NCBI RefSeq assembly: GCF_003991875.1
Contig: NZ_CP031423.1
Span: 1,922,001 to 1,986,000 of the forward strand
From: Microbacterium lemovicicum
GTDB taxonomy: Bacteria > Actinomycetota > Actinomycetes > Actinomycetales > Microbacteriaceae
Length of the DNA: 64,000 bases
Reading direction: 5' to 3'
Shown here in pieces: positions 25,523 through 33,358 of the stretch. Below the pieces are notes generated by a model. The model saw nothing but the letters and a program-made list of their open reading frames with translations. It had not been told where the DNA came from and did no database searches. The stretch's first letter is position 1, and every line of letters starts with the position of its first letter. Position numbers and translations under genes: made by a program.

Positions 25523-27322
25523 GTGGCCTACACCGCCCCGGAGTCCTTCACCACGCGGCCCGACCTGCAGGGCACGTTCGGCATGTCGGCCTCGACGCAC
25601 TGGCTGGCCACCGGCACGGCGCAGTCCGTGCTCGAGCGCGGCGGGAACGCCTTCGACGCGGCTGCGGCTGCGGCCTTCGTGCTGCACGTCGTCGAGCCGC
25701 ACCTGAACGGCCCGGGCGGCGATCTGGTGGCCATCGTGCAGACGGCGGATGCCGCGGCCCCCGCCGTGCTGATGGGCCAGGGCCCGGCGCCGGCGGGTGC
25801 GAGCATCGAGCACCTGCGCGGTGAGGGTCTGGACCTGGTGCCCGGTGCGGGCGGCCTCGCCGCCGCCGTGCCCGGCGCGGTCGACGCCTGGCTCCTGCTG
25901 ATGCGCGACCACGGCACCTGGGAGCTCGACGACGTCCTGGCCTACGCGATCGGCTACGCCCGCGACGGCCACCCGCTGAGTGCCGGTGCGGCGGCCACCG
26001 TGGCGCGCGTCGCCGAGCTGTTCCGCACGGACTGGCCGAGCTCCGCTGCGCTCTGGATGCCGGACGGCATGCCTCCGCCGGCCGGCACCATCGTGCGGAA
26101 CCCCGCCTACGCCGCGGTGCTGGAATCCCTCATCCACGCCGCGTGCACGGTGCGCGACGACGGACCGGTGGGCCGCGCCGCGCGCATCGACGCCGCACGC
26201 CGGGAGTGGAAGACCGGCATGGTCGCGCAGGAGTCGTCCGCGTTCCTGTCCGCTCCGCACCGCCACAGCGGCACGGGGGTGCACGCGGGCGTGATCACGC
26301 CCGACGACTTCGCCGGCTTCGACGCCGGCTGGGAGCCTGCCGTCACGCGCGGCTTCCGAGGCCTGACGGTCGCGAAGGCCGGCGCCTGGTCGCAGGGTCC
26401 CGCACTGCTGCAGGTGCTCGGCATGCTGGAGCCGCTCGACGACGAACTGCTCGACCCGTCGCAGGAACGCGGCGCGCACACCATCCTCGAGGCGCAGAAG
26501 CTCGCCTTCGCCGACCGCGACGCCTGGTTCGGCGACGCCGACGTCGATCTCGACACCCTGCTCTCGAAGGAGTACCTCGCCGCGCGCCGCGCGCTCATCG
26601 GCGACACCGCATCGGCGGATTTCCGCCCCGGCGTCCTCCCCGGGCGCAGCGCGTTCCGCCCGCCGCTGCGAGAGACCTACGACGCGTTCTCGGTGGCGAC
26701 CGGCGAGCCCACCGTCGCCTCCGACGGTCGCACACGCGGCGACACGTGCCACATCGACGTGATCGACCGCTGGGGCAACATCATCTCCGCCACCCCGTCC
26801 GGAGGGTGGCTGCAGTCCTCCCCCGCGATCCCCGCGCTCGGGTTCTGCCTGGGCACGCGCCTGCAGATGACGTGGCTCGAGCCGGGGCATCCGTCTTCGC
26901 TCGTACCTGGTCGCCGGCCGCGCACGACGCTCACGCCGACCCTGGTGCTGCGCGACGGACGACCGGAGTTCGCGCTGGGCTCCCCCGGCGGCGATCAGCA
27001 GGAGCAGTGGCAGCTGCTGGCGCTGCTGCGCATGACCGTCGGCGGCTACTCCCCCCAGCAGGCGATCGACGCTCCGGCGCTGCACACCACCGCACTCGCG
27101 GACTCGTTCTGGCCGCGCACATGGACGCCGGCCGGTGCCGTCGTCGAGGGCCGTCTCGGCGAGGAGCTCATCCGTGGCCTGGAGGCACGCGGACACCGCG
27201 TCACCCGCGCCGGCGACTGGTCGCTGGGCCGCGTGTCAGCGGTCGGCCGAGACTCTGCGACCGGACTGCTGTGGGCCGCCGCCAATCCCCGCGGCATGCA
27301 GGGCTACGCGGCGGGACGGTAG
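25523..27322 (+). CDS. Gamma-glutamyltransferase family protein
   Basis: 599 residues, Ntn-hydrolase of the GGT family. The self-cleavage nucleophile is Thr408 in GDTCHIDVIDRWGN, matching the conserved T(T)H(x)SVVD start of the small subunit. [13 protein letters not shown] and PGGD near the N-terminus and SPGGDQQ near the C-terminus are family landmarks. No signal peptide is evident, so it would be cytoplasmic or non-classically exported, unlike many GGTs. It could act on glutathione-like or other gamma-glutamyl or acyl compounds. GTG start two bases after pepP. Its end overlaps the convergent hydrolase by 19 bases. Confidence 0.9.
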   Translation: MAYTAPESFTTRPDLQGTFGMSASTHWLATGTAQSVLERGGNAFDAAAAAAFVLHVVEPHLNGPGGDLVAIVQTADAAAPAVLMGQGPAPAGASIEHLRGEGLDLVPGAGGLAAAVPGAVDAWLLLMRDHGTWELDDVLAYAIGYARDGHPLSAGAAATVARVAELFRTDWPSSAALWMPDGMPPPAGTIVRNPAYAAVLESLIHAACTVRDDGPVGRAARIDAARREWKTGMVAQESSAFLSAPHRHSGTGVHAGVITPDDFAGFDAGWEPAVTRGFRGLTVAKAGAWSQGPALLQVLGMLEPLDDELLDPSQERGAHTILEAQKLAFADRDAWFGDADVDLDTLLSKEYLAARRALIGDTASADFRPGVLPGRSAFRPPLRETYDAFSVATGEPTVASDGRTRGDTCHIDVIDRWGNIISATPSGGWLQSSPAIPALGFCLGTRLQMTWLEPGHPSSLVPGRRPRTTLTPTLVLRDGRPEFALGSPGGDQQEQWQLLALLRMTVGGYSPQQAIDAPALHTTALADSFWPRTWTPAGAVVEGRLGEELIRGLEARGHRVTRAGDWSLGRVSAVGRDSATGLLWAAANPRGMQGYAAGR

Positions 27323-27999
27323 CCGAGCGTCTGCCTCAGCTCCTGCGCCACCAGGGGCGCGAGCGCAGCGCCGACCTCTTCGGCCGGCAGACGGCGTCCC
27401 TTCACCTCGAAGGAGTGGCCGCCGCCCTCGATCCAGACGATGCGGGCGTCCTGACAGCTCGCGACCGCAGCCTCGAGCTGCGCGTGCGGATCGATGAACG
27501 GGTCATTCGACCCCTCGATGAAGATCTGCGGTGCCGTCACCAGCGGCAGATGCTCGACGCGCGGCTTGTCGGGACGCCCCGGCGGATGCAGCGGGTAGCC
27601 GAGGTAGACGAGGGCGTCGGGTGAGATGAGCCCCTCCGCCGCGGCCATCGAGGCCATGCGACCCCCGTAGGACTTCCCCATCGCGACCATCGGCAGCCCG
27701 CGATGCAGCTCGGTCATCCGTCGCGCGATCGCCTGCCAGGTGGCGGTGGCGTGCGGAGCCGGCCCCGGCATCCGCCGACCCGCCTCGCTGTAGGGGAAGG
27801 CGAAGCGCACGACGGCGATGCCCTCCACCGCCAGCGCGTCGGCGAATCCCACGAGGAACGGATGCTGCATCCCCGCGCCCGCTCCGTGCGCGAGCCCCGC
27901 GACGGCCCAGGGTTCCGCGGGCGCGCTGACCCCGATCGAGACCTCCGTCGGCCCGACGGGCAGATCGACGGGAACGCGGTCGGCGGCCGTGCCGTCCAT
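27304..27999 (-). CDS. Alpha/beta hydrolase (KANL3/Tex30-like)
   Basis: 231 residues. The nucleophile elbow is GKSYGG (Ser110), with Asp166 in GSNDPFID and His195 in EGGGHSFEVKG completing a plausible catalytic triad. An AHGAGAGMQHPF oxyanion segment precedes it. The fold is the small dienelactone-hydrolase/Tex30-like type; no substrate can be assigned. It begins five bases after the stop of the stress-protein gene and has no good ribosome site, so coupling is likely. The 3' end overlaps the gamma-glutamyltransferase gene. Confidence 0.85.
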   Translation of the reverse strand: MDGTAADRVPVDLPVGPTEVSIGVSAPAEPWAVAGLAHGAGAGMQHPFLVGFADALAVEGIAVVRFAFPYSEAGRRMPGPAPHATATWQAIARRMTELHRGLPMVAMGKSYGGRMASMAAAEGLISPDALVYLGYPLHPPGRPDKPRVEHLPLVTAPQIFIEGSNDPFIDPHAQLEAAVASCQDARIVWIEGGGHSFEVKGRRLPAEEVGAALAPLVAQELRQTLGYRPAA

Positions 28000-28004
28000 A
28001 CCGG

Positions 28005-28829
28005 TCAGAGCGGCCGCGGAGTGCCCGGCTCGGCGGTCGGCGGCAGCGCGGCGCCGGGATCCGCGGCACCGGGCGGCGTCGGCGAGGGCCCGCCGGGGCC
28101 GGGGGCGATCTCCCCGGGTCCGTCGGCGCCGGGGGTCGCCGGGCCGGGAGCGGGAGGAGCGGGGGGCGCGGAGTCGGGGCCCGGCGCGGGCTCGCCGGCG
28201 GAAGCCGGACCGGAGGCGGGGCTGCCCGCGGGCACCGGCGGGATCCGCTCGCCGTAGCGCGGCGGCTCCTCGGGCGTCGGCTCCGGGGCAGGTCGCCAGG
28301 GCTCGGGGCTCGGCGCGGGCTGCGCGACGGGCGCCGCAGCGTGGGCGACCGGCGGGACGCCGTCGCGGCCGAGCACCTGACGGGCGCGGTGGATGTTGCC
28401 GTCGGCCACCGTCACCTCGTAGCGTTCGGCGGCGACCTGCATGACGGAGGCGAAGTCGCGGCGACGGCGCACGATCGCGAAGGTGATGATGCTCAGCAGC
28501 ATGCCCACGGCGATGCCGATGAACATGACGCCCACGAACGCCTGGATGGGCGCCGCGGGAGTGCCCAGCACGAAGATCGCGGAGAAGAGCAGGCCGAGGA
28601 GCAGACCGTTGACGGCTCCCGACCGTGCGGCGGCGGCATAGCCGAGGCGCCCGGTCACGCGCTCGATCGAGCGCAGACCCTGCCCGACGATCGCGATGTC
28701 GCGGGCCGGTACCTCGCCGGCGATGAGGGCCGACACCGCCTTCTGCGCCGCCTCGTAGGTGGGGAACTCCGCCACCGTCTGCCCGACGTCCTCGCGTCCC
28801 GCGGGCACCCGTCCGCCTACCATGCTCAT
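28005..28829 (-). CDS. General stress protein 17M-like membrane protein with proline-rich tail
   Basis: 274 residues. Residues 15-60 resemble the YflT/general stress protein 17M N-terminal domain (FPTYEAAQKAVSAL, ARDIAIVGQGL). Two hydrophobic helices follow at about 73-92 and 96-118. The last 130 residues are extremely Pro/Gly/Ala-rich and low complexity, probably disordered. ATG at 28829 is preceded by GAGGAC. First gene of a two-gene unit with the alpha/beta hydrolase. Function unknown; a stress-related envelope role is only suggested by the domain name. Confidence 0.78.
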   Translation of the reverse strand: MSMVGGRVPAGREDVGQTVAEFPTYEAAQKAVSALIAGEVPARDIAIVGQGLRSIERVTGRLGYAAAARSGAVNGLLLGLLFSAIFVLGTPAAPIQAFVGVMFIGIAVGMLLSIITFAIVRRRRDFASVMQVAAERYEVTVADGNIHRARQVLGRDGVPPVAHAAAPVAQPAPSPEPWRPAPEPTPEEPPRYGERIPPVPAGSPASGPASAGEPAPGPDSAPPAPPAPGPATPGADGPGEIAPGPGGPSPTPPGAADPGAALPPTAEPGTPRPL

Positions 28830-28902
28830 GTCCTCATCCTCTCACGGGGTCCTCCGGCCTCTCCGGGCGAGGACGCCAACCGGATCCGCGGGCGCACCGG
28901 AC

Positions 28903-28908
28903 TACGCT
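28903..28908 (+). promoter_or_regulatory. -10 element of a leaderless promoter (MgtE-N/CBS gene)
   Basis: TACGCT, six bases before the GTG at 28915. Confidence 0.6.
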
Positions 28909-28914
28909 GGACCG

Positions 28915-30210
28915 GTGAGCACGCAGAGGGTTTTCGTCGCACGCCTGGCGGGGTGCACGGTCTTCGACCCCGCGGGTGACCGGCTCGGGCGGGTGCGCGA
29001 CGTCGTGGTCATCTATCGCAAGGACGATCCGCCGCGCGTCATCGGTCTCGTCGTCGAGATCCCGGGCCGGCGCCACGTCTTCGTGTCGATCGGCCGCGTC
29101 ACCTCGATCGCCACGGGTCAGGTCATCACCACGGGCCTCATCAACGTGCGCCGCTTCCAGCAGCGGGGCGGTGAGGTGCGGGTGCTCGCCGAGATGCTCG
29201 GCCGCAAGGTCTACCTCGACTCCGGCTCCGTGCAGGCCGTCATCGAGGACGTCGCCATCGAGCACAGCCGCACCGGCGAGTGGGACGTGGGACAGCTGTT
29301 CCTGCGCAAGCCCAAGACGAGCGCCTCGCCGTTCGCGAAGGGCCCGACCACGTTCGCCAACTGGAGCGAGGTGCGGGAGAACGCGACGCCCGGTGAGGCG
29401 CAGTCCGCCGAGCAGCTGGTGGCCAGCTACTCCGAGCTCCGCCCCGCCGACCTCGCCAACACCCTCCTCGATCTCCCGGAGGAGCGCATGCTCGAGGTCG
29501 TCGACGAGCTCTCCGACGACCGGCTCGCCGACGCGCTCGAGGAGATGCCCGAAGACGAGCAGGTGCACATCCTCGAGTCGCTCGACGAAGAGCGCGCCGC
29601 CGACATCCTCGATGCCATGGAGCCCGACGACGCCGCCGACGTGCTCGGTCAGCTCTCCGAGGAGCAGCGGGAGGAGCTCCTCGAGCTGATGGAGCCCGAA
29701 GAGGCCGAGGACGTCCGCGCGCTGCTCATGTACCGCCCCGACACCGCCGGCGGCCTCATGACGCCGGAGCCGATCGTGCTGTCCGCCGACGCCACGGTCG
29801 CCGAGGCCCTCGCCCTCATCCGCCGGCACGAGCTGCACCCGGCTCTGGCCGCCGCCGTGTTCGTGACCCTGCCGCCGTACGAGACGCCCACCGGCCGGCT
29901 GCTGGGCACCGTGCATTTCCAGCGGATGCTGCGCTACCCCCCGCACGAGCGTCTGGGCACGATCATCGACGACTCCCTCGAGCCCGTGCCCGCCGACGCC
30001 TCGGCGGCCGAGGTCGCCCGCATGCTCGCCAGCTACAACCTCGTCTCACTCCCGGTCGTGGATGCCGCGCACCGTCTGGTCGGCGCGGTGAGCGTCGACG
30101 ACGTGCTGGACTACCTCCTGCCCGACGACTGGCGTTCGCAGGACTCCGATGAGGATGCCGCGGCATCCCGCGTCCCGGTCACCACCGCGATGACCCCGCG
30201 GAGGCGCTGA
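28915..30210 (+). CDS. PRC-barrel / MgtE N-domain / CBS-pair protein lacking a membrane channel
   Basis: 431 residues, soluble. A PRC-barrel-like start (FDPAGDRLGRVRDVVV, residues 18-33) is followed by the MgtE intracellular superhelical repeats (about 160-290; repeated E-E-R-ADIL and EEMPEDEQ elements). A CBS pair (about 290-410) then includes MTPEPIVLSAD and LPVVDAAHRLVGAVSVDDV. MgtE magnesium channels have the same N and CBS domains followed by five membrane helices; these are absent here. It may sense Mg2+ or nucleotides and act through a partner. The stop overlaps the DUF1003 membrane gene by one base, pointing to that protein as the partner. Confidence 0.87.
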   Translation: MSTQRVFVARLAGCTVFDPAGDRLGRVRDVVVIYRKDDPPRVIGLVVEIPGRRHVFVSIGRVTSIATGQVITTGLINVRRFQQRGGEVRVLAEMLGRKVYLDSGSVQAVIEDVAIEHSRTGEWDVGQLFLRKPKTSASPFAKGPTTFANWSEVRENATPGEAQSAEQLVASYSELRPADLANTLLDLPEERMLEVVDELSDDRLADALEEMPEDEQVHILESLDEERAADILDAMEPDDAADVLGQLSEEQREELLELMEPEEAEDVRALLMYRPDTAGGLMTPEPIVLSADATVAEALALIRRHELHPALAAAVFVTLPPYETPTGRLLGTVHFQRMLRYPPHERLGTIIDDSLEPVPADASAAEVARMLASYNLVSLPVVDAAHRLVGAVSVDDVLDYLLPDDWRSQDSDEDAAASRVPVTTAMTPRRR

Positions 30211-30785
30211 TGCCCCGCCAGTCGCGTCAGGTGTCGCTCGACGCGCCCCTCGGGCGCGGGAGCAAGCTCACCCGCAACCCGCAGCCGTCGAGCGACCGCT
30301 TCGGGCGGTTCTCCGAGTCGTTCGCCCGGGCGATGGGCACCAGCGGGTTCCTGATCGGCATGACGGTCTTCGTGACCCTCTGGCTGCTGTGGAACAGCCT
30401 CGCGCCCGTCGAGCTGCAGTTCGACCCGAAGGCCACCAACTTCACGCTGTTGACGCTCATCCTGTCGCTGCAGGCGTCGTACGCCGCCCCCCTGATCCTG
30501 CTCGCGCAGAACCGTCAGGACGATCGCGACCGCGTGCAGATCGAGCAGGACCGCCAGCGTGCGGAGCGCAACCTGGCCGACACCGAGTACCTCGCTCGCG
30601 AGATCGTCGCGCTGCGCATGGCGCTGACCGAGCGCTCCAGCGAGATGGTCACGCGCGACGTGCTGCGGGGCGAGCTGAAGACCCTCCTCGAGCACCTGGA
30701 GAAGGACGAGCGTCCGGAACAGACCGAGGACCGCGTCGGCGTACGGGTCGAGCGCGCCCATCGCGCGGAGCGCGCCTCGTCGTGA
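30210..30785 (+). CDS. DUF1003 family membrane protein
   Basis: 191 residues. Basic N-terminus, two membrane helices (about 48-66 and 76-96) separated by a short loop, then a charged, probably coiled-coil C-terminal half. This is the layout of DUF1003 proteins, whose function is unknown. It starts on the last base of the MgtE-N/CBS stop and its own stop overlaps the mrp start (GTGA), so three genes are tightly coupled. Confidence 0.9.
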   Translation: MPRQSRQVSLDAPLGRGSKLTRNPQPSSDRFGRFSESFARAMGTSGFLIGMTVFVTLWLLWNSLAPVELQFDPKATNFTLLTLILSLQASYAAPLILLAQNRQDDRDRVQIEQDRQRAERNLADTEYLAREIVALRMALTERSSEMVTRDVLRGELKTLLEHLEKDERPEQTEDRVGVRVERAHRAERASS

Positions 30786-31927
30786 GCGACGCCGAAGACG
30801 TCCGGCGCCGTGTCGGCGCCGTCTCCGACCCCGAGCTCCGGCGTCCCCTCGAGGAGCTGGGCATGGTCCGCGGCGTCGAGGTGGCGGGCGATCTCGCCCG
30901 TGTCGCGATCGCCCTCACGATCGTCGGCTGCCCCGCGGCGACCCGGATCGAGGCGGACGTGCGTGCGGCCGCGGCATCCGCCCCCGGCATCTCCCGCGTC
31001 GAGGTCGAGGTCGGCGTGATGAGCCCCGAGGAGCGGAAGGCCCTCACCGAGCGCCTACGCGGAGGGCGTGCGGCGCGCGAGATGCCGTTCGGACCGGACT
31101 CCCTGACCCGCGTGATCGCCGTGACGAGCGGCAAGGGCGGCGTCGGCAAGTCGACCGTCACGGCGAACCTCGCCGTCGCGCTCGCGCAGCGGGGGCTCTC
31201 CGTCGGACTGGTCGACGCGGACGTCCACGGATTCTCCATTCCCGGGCTCCTGGGGCTCGTCGGCCCGGACGGCCTGCCGCCCTCGCCGACCCGGATCGAC
31301 GACCTCATGCTGCCGCCGGTCGCCTACGACGTGAAGACGATCTCGATCGGCATGTTCCTGCGCCGCAGCACCGACGGCCCGCTCGGCGCCGTGGCGTGGC
31401 GCGGGCCGATGCTGCACCGCACCGTGCAGCAGTTCCTCACCGACGTCTTCTTCGGCGATCTGGACGTGCTGCTGCTGGACATGCCGCCGGGCACCGGCGA
31501 CGTCGCCATCTCGGTCGGGCAGCTGCTCCCCCACGCCGAGGTCCTGGTGGTCACGACGCCGCAGTCGGCCGCGTCGGATGTCGCGATCCGCAGTGCTCTC
31601 GTCGCCAGGCAGACCGGTCAGCGCGTCATCGGCGTCGTCGAGAACATGGCGGCGATGACCCTCCCCGACGGCTCGACGCTCGATCTCTTCGGTGCGGGTG
31701 GGGGCGCGGAGGTCGCCGAGCGGCTGTCGACGCCGGAGGAGGAGGTCCCGCTGCTCGCGTCGATTCCCCTCAGCACGGCGCTGCGCGCCGACGGCGACGC
31801 GGGGACGCCGGTGGTCGCGGCATCCGCGTCGGATCCCGCCGCCCTCGCCGTCACGGCGCTGGCGGAGCGGATCGCGACGATGCCGCGCGGGCTGTCGGGC
31901 CGGAGCCTGACGGTGCGTCCGCGCTGA
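30782..31927 (+). CDS. mrp: Mrp/NBP35-type P-loop ATPase (Fe-S carrier family)
   Basis: 381 residues. An N-terminal DUF59/MIP18-like domain (1-85) precedes the ParA/MinD-like ATPase with deviant Walker A SGKGGVGKS (116-124). DMPPGTGD marks switch II. Family members carry or insert Fe-S clusters. The CPxC pair, usually just after the ENM element, is absent: the sequence reads ENMAAMTLPDGST. Cluster binding through those cysteines is therefore not possible. GTG at 30782 overlaps the DUF1003 stop. The gene is convergent with tatB. Confidence 0.9.
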   Translation: MSDAEDVRRRVGAVSDPELRRPLEELGMVRGVEVAGDLARVAIALTIVGCPAATRIEADVRAAAASAPGISRVEVEVGVMSPEERKALTERLRGGRAAREMPFGPDSLTRVIAVTSGKGGVGKSTVTANLAVALAQRGLSVGLVDADVHGFSIPGLLGLVGPDGLPPSPTRIDDLMLPPVAYDVKTISIGMFLRRSTDGPLGAVAWRGPMLHRTVQQFLTDVFFGDLDVLLLDMPPGTGDVAISVGQLLPHAEVLVVTTPQSAASDVAIRSALVARQTGQRVIGVVENMAAMTLPDGSTLDLFGAGGGAEVAERLSTPEEEVPLLASIPLSTALRADGDAGTPVVAASASDPAALAVTALAERIATMPRGLSGRSLTVRPR

Positions 31928-31928
31928 C

Positions 31929-32315
31929 TCAGGTCGCTTCGGAGTCGAAGGGGGTCGGGCCCGCCTCGGCACGCTGGCCGGGCGTCAGCGCCGTCGCAGC
32001 GGCCCCGGCGGCGAGCATCGTCGCGGCGGTCGAGGCGGCGGTGACGGTCGGGACGGGTGCGTCGTCGAGGAGGGCCTCCCGGATGATGCGCCGCGGGTCG
32101 TACTGCCGGGGGTCGAGCTTGCGCCAGTCGACGTCGTCGAAGTCGTCGCCCATCTCCTCCTTGACGCGGGAGCGCGCGCCCTTGACGAACTCCCGTGCGC
32201 GGGTGGTGAAGCGGGCGAGTCCCTCGGCGTAGCGCGGCAGACGCTCGGGACCGATCAGGATCGCGGCGATGACGCCGATCACCAGAACCTTCTCGATGGT
32301 CAGGCCGAAGAACAT
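31929..32315 (-). CDS. tatB: Sec-independent (twin-arginine) translocase protein TatB
   Basis: 128 residues. One N-terminal helix (LTIEKVLVIGVIAAILIGPERLP begins at residue 5) with the conserved Glu and GP hinge, then an amphipathic helix and a disordered Ala/Thr-rich tail; this is the TatA/B layout. The longer acidic middle and absence of FGxxxLP favour TatB. The start is placed at ATG 32315 because TAACCT lies exactly six bases upstream; a GTG two codons earlier overlaps that spacing. In M. tuberculosis tatB lies near sigE and htrA; here it directly faces the O-methyltransferase gene. Confidence 0.88.
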   Translation of the reverse strand: MFFGLTIEKVLVIGVIAAILIGPERLPRYAEGLARFTTRAREFVKGARSRVKEEMGDDFDDVDWRKLDPRQYDPRRIIREALLDDAPVPTVTAASTAATMLAAGAAATALTPGQRAEAGPTPFDSEAT

Positions 32316-32321
32316 GCTCAC

Positions 32322-32327
32322 AGGTTA
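32322..32327 (-). promoter_or_regulatory. -10 element of a leaderless promoter (tatB)
   Basis: Minus-strand TAACCT, six bases before the ATG at 32315. Confidence 0.6.
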
Positions 32328-32364
32328 CCCGCCGCGCCTGAGGGTGGGCTCGCGCGCGGCGACG

Positions 32365-32370
32365 TAGGCT
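32365..32370 (+). promoter_or_regulatory. -10 element of a leaderless promoter (O-methyltransferase gene)
   Basis: TAGGCT, seven bases before the ATG at 32378. Confidence 0.6.
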
Positions 32371-32377
32371 GACGGGC

Positions 32378-33019
32378 ATGGGTGATCACGACGCGGACCG
32401 CAGATTCGCCGCCGAGGCGACGATCGAGCCCGACCACATCACCCGTGCGCGCGCGCACGCACTAGAGCTCGGCGCGGCGCCCGTCAGCGCCCCCGTGGGT
32501 GCGCAGATCGCCGTGATCGCTGCGGTCTCGAACGCGCTGAACATCGTCGAGATCGGCACCGGCGCCGGCGTCTCCGGCCTGTGGCTGCTGCACGGGTCGC
32601 CCCGGGCGACGCTCACCACCATCGACAATGAGCCCGAGCACCTCGCCGTCGCCCGTGGCGCCTTCGCCGACGCGAAGATCCCGGCCGCGCGCGCCCGCTT
32701 CATCACCGGACGGGCATCGGATGTCCTCCCGCGCATGAACGAGGCGTCCTACGACATCGTGCTCGTCGACGCCGACCCGGCGGGCGTGATGGACTACGTC
32801 GAGCACGCCCTGCGCCTCGTGCGTGTCGGCGGCACGGTGCTCGTCCCCCGCGTCCTCGGCGGCGGCGCCGTCGCCGACCCGGTGCGCCGCGACGCGATCA
32901 CGACCGCGTACCGCACCCTGATCCATGAGACCCAGGCCTCGCCCGCCGTCATCGGCGCGCTGTCGATCGTCGGCGAGGGCCTGCTGCAGCTCACCACCGT
33001 GCCCGACCGCACCTCCTGA
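32378..33019 (+). CDS. Class I SAM-dependent O-methyltransferase (family 3, COMT-like)
   Basis: 213 residues. The SAM-binding motif VEIGTGAGVSGLWLL starts at residue 57. VLVDADPAG (129-137) supplies the metal-binding Asp of caffeoyl-CoA-type O-methyltransferases. The substrate is unknown. Homologue of Rv1220c by context (recalled), where it is next to sigE. The start is set by the leaderless promoter. Two strong hairpins follow the stop. Confidence 0.9.
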   Translation: MGDHDADRRFAAEATIEPDHITRARAHALELGAAPVSAPVGAQIAVIAAVSNALNIVEIGTGAGVSGLWLLHGSPRATLTTIDNEPEHLAVARGAFADAKIPAARARFITGRASDVLPRMNEASYDIVLVDADPAGVMDYVEHALRLVRVGGTVLVPRVLGGGAVADPVRRDAITTAYRTLIHETQASPAVIGALSIVGEGLLQLTTVPDRTS

Positions 33020-33023
33020 CGCG

Positions 33024-33045
33024 GTTCGCGGAGCGCTCCGCGAAC
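33024..33045. terminator. 22-bp perfect palindrome after the O-methyltransferase gene
   Basis: Perfect inverted repeat with 11-base arms (GTTCGCGGAGC) and no spacer, five bases after the stop at 33019. It could form a hairpin terminator, or as duplex DNA could be a protein-binding site. The first reading fits its position. Confidence 0.5.
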
Positions 33046-33050
33046 GACGA

Positions 33051-33082
33051 CGCGGCCGGCTCCCGAGAGGGAACCGGCCGCG
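33051..33082. terminator. Bidirectional hairpin terminator
   Basis: 14-base arms with one mismatch and a GAGA tetraloop, between the convergent O-methyltransferase and DUF3117 genes. Confidence 0.65.
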
Positions 33083-33094
33083 TCGATGCGTCGG

Positions 33095-33268
33095 TCAGGC
33101 GGGTGCGACGACTCCACCCAGCACGTCGTAGAGCTCTTTGGCCTCGGCGTCGTTCACGGATACGACGAGGCGACCGCCACCCTCGAGCGGCACCCGCACG
33201 ATGATCAGGCGCCCCTCCTTCACGGCCTCCATAGGTCCGTCTCCGGTTCTCGGCTTCATCGCTGCCAT
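33095..33268 (-). CDS. DUF3117 family small protein
   Basis: 57 residues, found by translating the minus strand. It starts MAAMKPRTGDGPMEAVKEGR, continues LIIVRVPLEGGGRLVVSV and ends in a helical NDAEAKELYDVLGGVVAPA. It matches the DUF3117 family, highly conserved short actinobacterial proteins (Rv1211 type, recalled) of unknown function. ATG at 33268 has AAAGGGAG upstream at good spacing. The gene is monocistronic, ending at the shared hairpin. Confidence 0.9.
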   Translation of the reverse strand: MAAMKPRTGDGPMEAVKEGRLIIVRVPLEGGGRLVVSVNDAEAKELYDVLGGVVAPA

Positions 33269-33358
33269 CGCGGCTCCCTTTCGTCGAATGTCTTCACGTG
33301 AAAGTTTATCGTGCGCTCGGGCACGTCGGACGACCGCGGCCGACCTCGCCGGCGGCGC

